Shown: positions 36,729-44,090 of the stretch, in pieces | Layout of the letters: every line of letters begins with the position of its first letter | Numbering within the stretch: the stretch's first letter is position 1 | Translations under genes and position numbers: made by a program | Notes under the pieces: model-generated | The model's input: only the letters and a program-made list of their open reading frames with translations | Told to the model about the DNA's origin: nothing | Databases searched by the model: none | Assembly: GCF_042643245.1 (NCBI RefSeq) | Contig: NZ_JBHRSK010000015.1 | Coordinates: forward strand, 62,001-126,000 | DNA length: 64,000 nucleotides | Source of the DNA: Acidimangrovimonas pyrenivorans | GTDB taxonomy: Bacteria > Pseudomonadota > Alphaproteobacteria > Rhodobacterales > Rhodobacteraceae | Direction of reading: 5' to 3'

Positions 36729-36807
36729 GCCCCCGAAAGCGAACTGCCGAGGTCCCGTCGGACCCCGGCAGCCTTCGTCCATCCTCTCTTGCGATCCAGC
36801 GGATCGG

Positions 36808-36834
36808 AAAAGCGGCCCGTCTCCGGGCCGCTTT
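36808..36834. terminator. bidirectional intrinsic terminator
   Basis: AGCGGCCCG-TCTC-CGGGCCGCT is a perfect 9-base stem with A-rich and T-rich flanks, placed between the convergent 3-hydroxybutyryl-CoA dehydrogenase and dctM genes. It can end both transcripts. Confidence 0.85.
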
Positions 36835-36840
36835 GTCGTC

Positions 36841-38196
36841 TCAGCCGTAGACCAGCCTGGGCAGCCAGATGATGATCTCGGGGAAGACCATGCACAGCAC
36901 CAGCCCGACCACCTGCAGCGCCAGGAACGGCAGTGCCGAGCGGAAGATGTCGCCCATCGGGATCTCGGGCGGGGCCACGCCGCGCAGGTAGAACAGGGCA
37001 TAGCCGAAGGGCGGCGACAGGAAGCTCATCTGCATGTTGACGAGGTAGAGCACGCCGAACCACAGCACGAGGTCGTCGGGGTCGGTCAGGCCGAAGGCCG
37101 GCGCCCCCAGCGCCTTGATGATCGGCACGAAGATCGGCACGCAGAGCAGCAGGATGCCGACCCAGTCGAGGAACATGCCGAGGATGATCAGCACGATCTG
37201 CATGATGATCAGGATACCCCAGGGGCCGAGGCCGGTGGCCTGCAGCGCGTTCTGGACGAATTCCTGCCCGCCCTCGAGCACGTAGAGCCCGACGAAGATC
37301 GTCGCGCCGAACATGATCCAGATCACCATGGCCGAGGCCTTGAGCGTGGTCAGGGCGGCCTCGCGGATCGTCTGCCAGTCCAGCTTGCGGTGGATGGCGG
37401 CGACGATGATCGCGCCGAAGGTGCCGATGCCGGCGGCCTCGACCGGCGTCGCGACGCCGGTGAAGATCACCCCCAGCACGATGACGATCAGCGAGATCGG
37501 CGCCGACATGTTGCCCATCAGCCGGAACTTCTCGGCCGTCGAGACCCGTTCCTCCATCGGGATCGGCGGCCCCATGTCGGGATTGATGGTGCAGCGCAGG
37601 ATGACATAGGCGACATACATGCCCGACAGCAGCAGCCCCGGAATGACGGCGCCGATGAACAGCTCGCCCACCGACTGCTCGGCGACGACGGCGTAGATGA
37701 TGGCCAGGATCGACGGCGGGATCAGGATGCCCAGCGTGCCGCCGGCCATGATCGAGCCCATCGCGATCTTGGGATCGTAGCCGCGCTTGAGCATCGCCGG
37801 CAGGGCGATGATCCCCATCGTCACCACCGCCGCGCCGATCACGCCGACCATCGCCGCCAGAACGGTCGAGGCGATGATGGTCGCCGCCGCCAGCCCGCCG
37901 CGAACGCCACCCAGCACCTTGTAGATGACGTCGAACATCTCGTTGATGATCCCCGCCCTCTCGAGCATCGAGGCCATGAAGATGAACAACGGAATCGCCG
38001 AGAGCTGGTAATTCGTCATCAGCGGGAAGATGCGGCTGGGCACGATGTTCAGCGCCCGTTCGTCGCCCAGCACGAAGAGGAAGACGCAGGCGAGGCCGCC
38101 GGTGACGAAGGCCAGCGGCAGCCCTGCCATCAGCAGCACCACCAGCGAGCCGAACATGATGAGTGTGAGCCACTCGATTCCGATCTCAAGTCCCAT
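36841..38196 (-). CDS. dctM: TRAP transporter large permease (DctM type)
   Basis: 451 residues with about 12 hydrophobic helices of the DctM family. It forms the sodium-driven transport channel with the small permease and a periplasmic binding protein. Family stretches include ASMLERAGIINEMFDVIYK, GGTLGILIPPSILAIIYAV and MFLDWVGILLLCVPIFVPI. It is the last gene of the dctP-dctQ-dctM operon, 3 bases after the small permease. The ligand is probably an organic or keto acid judging by family, but this is not shown by the sequence. Confidence 0.96.
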   Translation of the reverse strand: MGLEIGIEWLTLIMFGSLVVLLMAGLPLAFVTGGLACVFLFVLGDERALNIVPSRIFPLMTNYQLSAIPLFIFMASMLERAGIINEMFDVIYKVLGGVRGGLAAATIIASTVLAAMVGVIGAAVVTMGIIALPAMLKRGYDPKIAMGSIMAGGTLGILIPPSILAIIYAVVAEQSVGELFIGAVIPGLLLSGMYVAYVILRCTINPDMGPPIPMEERVSTAEKFRLMGNMSAPISLIVIVLGVIFTGVATPVEAAGIGTFGAIIVAAIHRKLDWQTIREAALTTLKASAMVIWIMFGATIFVGLYVLEGGQEFVQNALQATGLGPWGILIIMQIVLIILGMFLDWVGILLLCVPIFVPIIKALGAPAFGLTDPDDLVLWFGVLYLVNMQMSFLSPPFGYALFYLRGVAPPEIPMGDIFRSALPFLALQVVGLVLCMVFPEIIIWLPRLVYG

Positions 38197-38199
38197 GGC

Positions 38200-39522
38200 T
38201 CAGCCCCTGCCCATCACGGCGCGCACGTCTTTCGCGAATTTCGATATGCCCTGCAGCACCAGCAGCAGGGCGCCGATCACCATGACCCATTTCATCGGCC
38301 AAAGAGGCACCTCCCATTCGTTGAAGCTGATCTCGCCCCAGCGGATATTGGGGTCGGTCCATTGCGCCATGTTCCAGTTGGCGATCATCTGGCCGGCGCC
38401 GATCTCGCCCCGCGCCCAGTCCGAGACCAGGCCGTTGCCGGTGGGCACGGCGATGGCGTCGAAGGCGAAGATCCACGAGGTGACCAGCAGCGTGCCGGCG
38501 AAGATGAAGAAGAAGACCGAGGTCAGCAGGTCGACCCAGGCCTTGCGCGGCTTCGACAGCGGCGCGTAGAAGATGTCGACCCGGACATGGCTCTCGGTCA
38601 GCATCGCGTAGGCACCGGCGATCAGGTATTGCATCCCGAACATCAGGTACATCGCCTCGTGCGCCCAGTTGGTCGGGCTGTTGAAGACGTAGCGGCTGAT
38701 GACCTCGAAATAGTAGACGAAGACGGCGATGATCGCCCAGTAGCTGACGAATTCGCCGGCGCGCAGCGACAGCCGGTCGATCCAGCCGGTCCAGCCGGTC
38801 GAGACGTGGCGCGAGTCCTCCGCCGTCTCCTCCTCTTCCAGCGCCTCGAGCGCGCGCTCGACCTCGCTTTCCTCCTCATGCACGGGCAACCGTGCATTGG
38901 CGCGGCCCACCATCATCGGCATCAGCAGCGCGTCGATGCCGAGCGCGGCGAGGATCAGCCAGAAGGCGTATTTGGAAACGTTGCGCCAGCGCGCCAGCTG
39001 CGCTTGCGCCGCCGCCATCGCCGGACGGTCATCCGCCAGCGTGGTCTCGGCCTCGGCGATGCGGGCGCGCCCGTCCTTGATCCGCTGCTCGGCGCGCTCG
39101 AGATTGCGCTGCGCCCGGCGCTCGGCAAAGCTGCCCTGCTCGACCTCGGCCAGCTTCTGACGCAGGTCCGGCAGATCGGCCTCGGCCGTCTTCACCCGGT
39201 CGGTCTCGCGCTCGATGACGCGTTCGGCCTGGCGCACAGCGTTGGCCATGTTGGACAGGGTGCCCCGGGCGTCGTGGCCCTGCGAATTGGCATAGAGGAT
39301 GGCGACGAAGACCGGGATGAACAGCAGCCCGAGCAGGTTCTTCAGGTAGAAGCGGTGCAGCCCGAGCATGCCGCCGGTGACCAGGATGAAATAGCCCAAG
39401 CTGAGCGAATAGCGCCGCTCGGTCTTGCGCGGCCGGTTGGCCAGCGCCGCCGCGACCAGCGGGAACAGGATCAACCCCGCCCAGTAGGCCCAGTGCGGCA
39501 AGGTGAAATCGATGTTGGGCAT
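38200..39522 (-). CDS. TRAP transporter small permease (DctQ) with TM2-like and coiled-coil N-terminal extension
   Basis: 440 residues, more than twice a normal DctQ (160-200). From the ATG at 39522: helices at about 10-28 and 40-78 with GGMLGLHRFYLKNLLGL, resembling the TM2 domain (GxxGxHRFYLG); a long charged heptad-like region at about 88-178 (QAERVIERETDRVKTAEADL and onward), probably a coiled coil; a membrane helix at 183-203; an acidic linker; then the DctQ domain at about 245-430 (FEVISRYVFNSPTNWAHEA). Without the extension it is a standard small permease. The extension's role is unknown. Confidence 0.9.
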   Translation of the reverse strand: MPNIDFTLPHWAYWAGLILFPLVAAALANRPRKTERRYSLSLGYFILVTGGMLGLHRFYLKNLLGLLFIPVFVAILYANSQGHDARGTLSNMANAVRQAERVIERETDRVKTAEADLPDLRQKLAEVEQGSFAERRAQRNLERAEQRIKDGRARIAEAETTLADDRPAMAAAQAQLARWRNVSKYAFWLILAALGIDALLMPMMVGRANARLPVHEEESEVERALEALEEEETAEDSRHVSTGWTGWIDRLSLRAGEFVSYWAIIAVFVYYFEVISRYVFNSPTNWAHEAMYLMFGMQYLIAGAYAMLTESHVRVDIFYAPLSKPRKAWVDLLTSVFFFIFAGTLLVTSWIFAFDAIAVPTGNGLVSDWARGEIGAGQMIANWNMAQWTDPNIRWGEISFNEWEVPLWPMKWVMVIGALLLVLQGISKFAKDVRAVMGRG

Positions 39523-39619
39523 GGCCCTCCCCCCGTTGCCGGACACCCGCCCGGCCGTCAGCTGTAACGGGCCCGCGCGTCCCCCGCGCAGGCCCGCATC
39601 TTGCATGGCGCGAACGCCG

Positions 39620-40717
39620 TCAGAGCTTGAGTTCGAGCCCGTCGACCAGATCGGGCGTCACGTAGCCAAGCGAGCCGGACATCATGTAGTCGAGCTGGGT
39701 CTTGAAGATCCGGGCACTCGCCTTGTCGCGGTTGGCGTACTTGAACCAGATCGGCACCGCGACCTCGGTCATCAGTTCGACGTCGTCCTGGCTCAGGCGC
39801 GTGACCTCGGTGCCGTCGGCCTCGAACTTGGCCCAGGCCTCCTGGTCGGCCTTCTGGATCATCGCGTGGTGATGGTTGGAATAGACCTGGGTCTCCATCT
39901 CGACGAACTGCTGCATCTGCGGGCTGAGCTTGTTCCAGGCGTCCATGCCGACGGTGATGTCCATGATGTCGACCGGCTGGTAGAGCGACATCATGCCGGG
40001 CGGGCCCATCGAGATGTACTTGGTCACCTGGCTGAAGCCGAGCGCGTAGTTCACCGCCGGGCCGACATAGTCGGCGACGTCGATGGTGCCCTTTTCCAGC
40101 GCCGGGAAGATCTCCGAGCCCGGCAGAACCGTGGTCTCGGCCCCGATCTCGCCGAAGACCTCGGCCACCATGCCGCCCGGCAGCCGCATCTTGCGGCCGC
40201 GGAAGTCGTCGATCGAGCGGATCGGCACCTTCGAGTGGATGATGTTCGGGCCGTGATGGACCGGGCCGACGAAATGCATCCCCTGCGCGGCGTAGAGCTC
40301 GCGCGCCATCTCGAGCCCGCCGAGGCCGTAGTAGAAGACGTCGAACTCGTGCGGGTTGCGCAGGCCGAGCGGATAGGAGCTCAGGAACACCCCGGCCGGA
40401 ATGATGCCCTGGGCGTAGATGGTGAACGGGTTGACAGCGTCGAGCACGCCGTTCTTCACCGCGTCATAGAGCTGGAAATCGCCGACGACGTCATTGGCGC
40501 CGAAGGGCTGGAAGGCCAGCTCGCCGCCGGTCTTCTCGACGATGGTGGCGCACCAGTCCTTGAAGATCTGCAGCCCGACCCCACCGGGCCAGGAGGTCTG
40601 GATCTTCCAGGTCGTGCCATTGGCCTGGGCCGAGGCGATATGCGGCGCGGCAAGGCCCGCGGCGCCAGCTGCGGCCAGCGTGCGCAGGGCATTCCTGCGG
40701 TTGGTCATCTGTTTCAT
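39620..40717 (-). CDS. TRAP transporter substrate-binding protein (DctP/TakP-like)
   Basis: 365 residues from the ATG at 40717, preceded by GGGAGGAATC. The leader TNRRNALRTLAAAGAAGLAAP looks like a twin-arginine signal peptide. The mature protein matches the larger DctP group (TakP-like, 2-oxo-acid or lactate binders): GTTWKIQTSWPGGVGLQIF, SIDDFRGRKMRLPGGMVAEVF and NYALGFSQVTKYISMGPP. The arginine in RLPGG is the expected carboxylate clamp. Its 5' region carries two mRNA hairpins and palindromes. Confidence 0.94.
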   Translation of the reverse strand: MKQMTNRRNALRTLAAAGAAGLAAPHIASAQANGTTWKIQTSWPGGVGLQIFKDWCATIVEKTGGELAFQPFGANDVVGDFQLYDAVKNGVLDAVNPFTIYAQGIIPAGVFLSSYPLGLRNPHEFDVFYYGLGGLEMARELYAAQGMHFVGPVHHGPNIIHSKVPIRSIDDFRGRKMRLPGGMVAEVFGEIGAETTVLPGSEIFPALEKGTIDVADYVGPAVNYALGFSQVTKYISMGPPGMMSLYQPVDIMDITVGMDAWNKLSPQMQQFVEMETQVYSNHHHAMIQKADQEAWAKFEADGTEVTRLSQDDVELMTEVAVPIWFKYANRDKASARIFKTQLDYMMSGSLGYVTPDLVDGLELKL

Positions 40718-40796
40718 GATTCCTCCCGAGTTGATCGGGCCCCTGATCCTCCGGGCCCGGTTGGTCAGGGAGGCAGATCGCGGCGCAATCCCCTCG

Positions 40797-40822
40797 GCGC
40801 GCTCACCTCCCCGTGAGCGCGC
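40797..40822 (-). promoter_or_regulatory. hairpin in the dctP leader
   Basis: GCGCGCTCAC and GTGAGCGCGC form a perfect 10-base stem. On the minus-strand mRNA the 6-base loop is GGGGAG, which looks like a ribosome-binding sequence. A weaker CGGGCCC hairpin lies between it and the start codon. No T-run follows, so it is more likely a leader structure than a terminator. Confidence 0.55.
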
Positions 40823-40922
40823 AAAGTCCACCAAATTCTCCTCACCCTGCCGAGGCAAGGTGCGGATGCCGCTTCCTCCCATGCGATCAACGTTTGCACG
40901 GCTCACGACATTTCGCAAGCAT

Positions 40923-40936
40923 TCACATATGTGTGA
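40923..40936. promoter_or_regulatory. TCACA-N4-TGTGA dyad (candidate operator of the TRAP operon)
   Basis: TCACA (40923-40927) and TGTGA (40932-40936) are perfect inverted repeats around TATG; a further TGTGA is at 40942-40946, one helical turn away. It lies in the A/T-rich promoter region about 210 bases upstream of dctP. The half-site equals that of CRP/FNR-family proteins but in the opposite order, so the regulator is unknown. Confidence 0.45.
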
Positions 40937-41159
40937 CTAATTGTGATGTTAAATTTCCGACGCGCCGTATTACCGCGCCTGCAGCCAGGTGCGCGGGCGC
41001 CCGCGCGCCCGATGCGATCATCTGCCGCAGGACAGCCGGAAGCCCGAAAAGCCGGTATCGGCGCCCTGTTGCAGGCGTGTTTGTGAATTGCGACAGCGGC
41101 GGCCGGCTGATGGCCGCCGGGCAGCGCATCGCGCCGCGTGCCCGGCCACGGCCGGAATG

Positions 41160-42029
41160 TCAGCCCAGAGCGAGGGTGGTTTCGCGCAGCCAGGCCATGA
41201 AGCCGCGCGGGTTGGAGGACCAGTCCTTGATTTCCTCCGGCGCCAGCGGCGCGCCGATCACCGGCGCCTGCGGCTTGTTCAGCGCATGGGCGATCTCGTG
41301 CAGGAGCAGCCCCTGGCGGACGGTCGGCGAGATACGGTTGGCGATCTGGTACCAGCGCGAGTTCTGGCCCGGGAAATAGATCGGCAGCACCGTCGCCCCG
41401 CTGCGCAGCACCATCTTGGCGGTGAACGGGTTCCACTCGGCCTCGACCGCCGGGCCGAACCAGGTTTCCGAGGCCGCGACCTGACCCGAGGGGAACAGGA
41501 TCACCACGCCGCCATCGGCCAGATGCTCCATCGCGTGGCGCCGCATCTCGAGGCTCTTCTGCAGCGAGTTCTCCTCGTGCGGGAAGGGCACCGGCACCAT
41601 GTGATAGGCGATCTCGTCGATGCCGGTCAGCAGCGAGCGGGTGAGGATCTTGAAGTCCTGCCGCACCCGCGCCACCAGCCGGCCCATCACCAGCCCGTCG
41701 ACCAGCCCGTGCGGGTGGTTGGCCACCACCACCACCGGGCCCTCCCTCGGGATCCGGGCGATCTGCTCTTCCGGGGTCTTCAGGTCGATCCCCATCACGT
41801 CGAGCGTGCGCTGCCAGAACTCCTCGCCCAAGGCCGGACCGCGGGCCTCGAACTGGCGGATCAGGCGCAGCAGGGTCAGCTTGCCGGTCAGCCATTCGAT
41901 GGTGCGGATGGTGTTGGCCTTGCGCGGGTCGGTGAAGGTGCCGGCATAGGACAGCCGCCGCTTGTCGTAAGGCTTGTAGTCGGGATCGCCGACATAGTTG
42001 CTGTTCGAGTGATGGACGTGGTCAGTCAC
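41160..42029 (-). CDS. lysophospholipid acyltransferase family protein (PlsC-like)
   Basis: 289 residues. The acyltransferase motif is VVVVANHPHGLVDGLVMGRL (NHPxGxxD type), followed by the block II/III motifs VPFPHEENSLQKSLEMRR and ILFPSGQVAA (FPSG in place of FPEG). This variant is closer to the ornithine-lipid/OlsA-like and hemolysin-like acyltransferases than to housekeeping PlsC. It probably transfers an acyl group to a lyso-lipid at the inner membrane. No lipid-synthesis neighbour confirms the substrate; the adjacent HPr gene ends about 36 bases downstream of its start on the same strand. Confidence 0.88.
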   Translation of the reverse strand: MTDHVHHSNSNYVGDPDYKPYDKRRLSYAGTFTDPRKANTIRTIEWLTGKLTLLRLIRQFEARGPALGEEFWQRTLDVMGIDLKTPEEQIARIPREGPVVVVANHPHGLVDGLVMGRLVARVRQDFKILTRSLLTGIDEIAYHMVPVPFPHEENSLQKSLEMRRHAMEHLADGGVVILFPSGQVAASETWFGPAVEAEWNPFTAKMVLRSGATVLPIYFPGQNSRWYQIANRISPTVRQGLLLHEIAHALNKPQAPVIGAPLAPEEIKDWSSNPRGFMAWLRETTLALG

Positions 42030-42065
42030 GGATCTTCGGTCCTTCCAGGCGCGGCCCGCCCGTCG

Positions 42066-42338
42066 TCAAAACTCTTCCCCGAACCGGTCCGCCACCAAGG
42101 CTTCAAGGGCATCCGCCAGCTTGTCGGCCTCCGGTCCGCTGGTCCGAACTTCAATAGAGGTTCCGCGCGACGCTGCCAACATCAAAAGGCCCATGATGGA
42201 ATCGCCCGAAACGCTCATCCCGTCCTTCGAGACCTCGGCCGCGGCGTCATGCGCCTCGACCAGCTCGACGAATTTCGCCGAGGCGCGGGCATGCAGCCCC
42301 TTCTCGTTGATGATGCGCAAGACCTTGTCAGCCATCAC
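42066..42338 (-). CDS. ptsH: HPr family phosphocarrier protein
   Basis: 90 residues. The phosphorylated histidine is His16 in KGLHARASAKF (usually GLHARPA), and the serine kinase site is in VSGDSIMGLLMLAASRG, so the protein can be modified by the HprK encoded at 43656-44090. It belongs to the alphaproteobacterial regulatory PTS. Its start overlaps the EIIA stop (ATGA). No enzyme I gene is visible in the window. Confidence 0.96.
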   Translation of the reverse strand: MMADKVLRIINEKGLHARASAKFVELVEAHDAAAEVSKDGMSVSGDSIMGLLMLAASRGTSIEVRTSGPEADKLADALEALVADRFGEEF

Positions 42339-42736
42339 TCTTCCTGCCCTCCGTCGACATCGACGCTGTCGATATATTTGCGCCCGGCCTCCATCGCGGC
42401 CTTCACCGCCGCGGGCACGGACAGCCGGCGCGATTTCGCCAGTTTCACCAGCATCGGCAGATTTGCGCCGTAGAGGATCCGCCGGTCGGTGGGGACGCAG
42501 GCGCGCAGGCTGAGATTCGATGGCGACGAACCGAACATGTCGGTCACCACCACCACGCCCGAGCCGTCGTCGACCTCGTCCGCCGCCCGGCAGATCTCGG
42601 CCTGCTTGGCGCTGCGGTCATGGTCGTCCTCGATCGAGATCGCGCGGATGCCGGGCTGGGCGCCCACGACATGCTCGACGGCGGCGAGATACTCGCGCGC
42701 CAAGCCCCCATGTGCGACGATCACGATCCCGATCAC
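42335..42736 (-). CDS. PTS system mannose-type EIIA component
   Basis: 133 residues. MIGIVIVAHGGLAREYLAAVEHVVG carries the phosphorylatable His9, and GVVVVTDMFGSSPSNLSL is the EIIA-Man fold signature. No EIIB or EIIC transport gene is adjacent, so it probably acts as a regulatory phosphoacceptor downstream of HPr, as in other alphaproteobacteria where it influences ChvG/ChvI or other regulators. It overlaps ptsH by 4 bases and lies 6 bases after rapZ. Confidence 0.95.
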   Translation of the reverse strand: MIGIVIVAHGGLAREYLAAVEHVVGAQPGIRAISIEDDHDRSAKQAEICRAADEVDDGSGVVVVTDMFGSSPSNLSLRACVPTDRRILYGANLPMLVKLAKSRRLSVPAAVKAAMEAGRKYIDSVDVDGGQEE

Positions 42737-42742
42737 GCCCCG

Positions 42743-43642
42743 CTACCCCGCCGATCCCGTGCGCGCCACCGTGGCCCGCCGTTCCAGTTCCCTGTGCCGT
42801 TTAGACACTTGCCATCCCCGATCCGCAAGCGCCTTGGCCAGTTTTTCGGCCACCGCGACAGAACGATGCTGGCCGCCGGAGCAGCCGAAGCCGATCGAGA
42901 AATGCGGCTTGCCCTCGTCCAGCTGCGCCGGCAGCAGCAGCTCGAACATCTCGGTCAGCAGCCGGAAGAACTCCTCGAAGCGCGCATCGGCCTCGACGTA
43001 ATCGGCGACCGCCAGGTCGCGGCCGTCGAGGTCGCGCAGCTCCGGCTCCCAATGCGGGTTCTGCAGGAAGCGGCAGTCGAAGATCATGTCGACCCCGCGC
43101 GGCACCCCGCGCTTGTACGAGAAGGACTGGACCGAAACCGCCAGCCGCGCCGTCCCGCCCTTGTCGTACCAGCGCCCGATCTCGGCGCGCAGGTCGTGCG
43201 GCGTCATCTCGGATGTGTCGATAAGGACGTCGGCCCGCACCCGGATCGGCGCCAGCAGGTCGATCTCGCGCGCGATGCCCTGCGCCGGTTCGTCGCCCGG
43301 CGACAAAGGGTGGCGGCGGCGTGTCTGGGAATAGCGCCGGATCAGCTCGTCGCTGCTGCAATCGATGAACAGCACCTCGGGCGTGATATCGGGCCGCGCG
43401 GTCAGCCGGTCGATCAGCTCGATCAGGCCGGCGGCGCTGAAGTCGCGGTTGCGGACGTCGATGCCCAGGGCGAGCGGCCGGACCAGCGGCGGCCCTTCCA
43501 GCAGCCGCGGCACCAGCGAAAAGGGCAGGTTGTCGATCACCTCGTAACCGAGGTCCTCGAAGGCATGGATCGCCGTCGAGCGCCCGGCGCCCGAAGGCCC
43601 CGTCACCAGCACGACCCGGTGCTCTTCGCGGTCCTGTGTCAT
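42743..43642 (-). CDS. rapZ: RNase adapter protein RapZ
   Basis: 299 residues. The Walker A loop is GPSGAGRST at about 15-23 and the Walker B-like part is EVLFIDCSSDELIRRY. The C-terminal half holds FSIGFGCSGGQHRSVAVAEKLA, the RapZ-specific domain. In enterobacteria it binds UDP-GlcNAc-pathway signals and directs RNase E; in alphaproteobacteria it is conserved beside hprK and the PTS genes, as here. The exact output in this organism is unknown. Confidence 0.96.
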   Translation of the reverse strand: MTQDREEHRVVLVTGPSGAGRSTAIHAFEDLGYEVIDNLPFSLVPRLLEGPPLVRPLALGIDVRNRDFSAAGLIELIDRLTARPDITPEVLFIDCSSDELIRRYSQTRRRHPLSPGDEPAQGIAREIDLLAPIRVRADVLIDTSEMTPHDLRAEIGRWYDKGGTARLAVSVQSFSYKRGVPRGVDMIFDCRFLQNPHWEPELRDLDGRDLAVADYVEADARFEEFFRLLTEMFELLLPAQLDEGKPHFSIGFGCSGGQHRSVAVAEKLAKALADRGWQVSKRHRELERRATVARTGSAG

Positions 43643-43655
43643 CCCCGGCCTTTCC

Positions 43656-44090
43656 TCACGCGATCCGTCCTCCCCTTACATATTGTATGATCGCGGCAGG
43701 AAAATGGACCGTTTCGGACCTGTGACACAGTGGCACCGCCAGGCCCAGCAGCCGGTATTCGCGCAGCGGCGGCAGCCGGTCGGGTTCGGGCCGGTCGAGA
43801 TCGACGACCAGGCGGACCGGCGCCTCGGCCAGCGCCTCGGCGCCGAGGATACCCAGGCCGCGCGCCTCGATCCGGCCGGCGATGGCGGCGGGGGCGCGGG
43901 CGATGACGCTATCGTCGCGGCGGATCACCCTTGTGCGGTCGTCCGCGACCAGCTCCGCCCCCAGCGCCATCAGCTGCAGCGCCAGCCCCGACTTGCCGGC
44001 GCCGGAAGCCCCGAGGATCAGCACGCCGCGGCCCGAGACCGCGACGCAGCTGGCATGGAGGATGGTTTCTTCGGACGGCTCGGGTGTCAC
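43656..44090 (-). CDS. hprK: HPr kinase/phosphorylase (short alphaproteobacterial form)
   Basis: 144 residues. Only the C-terminal kinase domain is present, with Walker A GASGAGKSG (about 27-35) and LVADDRTRVIRRDD; the N-terminal domain of Firmicutes HprK is absent, which is usual for alphaproteobacteria. It phosphorylates the conserved serine of HPr and may link carbon status to the ChvG/ChvI system. It overlaps chvG by 4 bases and lies upstream of rapZ. Confidence 0.95.
   Translation of the reverse strand: MTPEPSEETILHASCVAVSGRGVLILGASGAGKSGLALQLMALGAELVADDRTRVIRRDDSVIARAPAAIAGRIEARGLGILGAEALAEAPVRLVVDLDRPEPDRLPPLREYRLLGLAVPLCHRSETVHFPAAIIQYVRGGRIA

Larger units (their letters stand above)
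40718..41159. other. intergenic region upstream of the TRAP operon
   Basis: 442 bases without a convincing gene, between two minus-strand genes. The part near 40890-40965 is clearly richer in A/T than the surroundings and is the likely TRAP promoter region. It includes a TCACA-N4-TGTGA dyad and a perfect GC hairpin nearer to dctP. The distal 150 bases next to the acyltransferase show only GC-rich, unassigned sequence. Confidence 0.6.

Noticed and set aside
36646..39567. A 970-codon plus-strand frame opposite the TRAP genes
   Set aside because: Composition is His/Asp/Arg/Gln-rich and it has no recognisable domain; the minus-strand DctM and DctQ genes explain the region.
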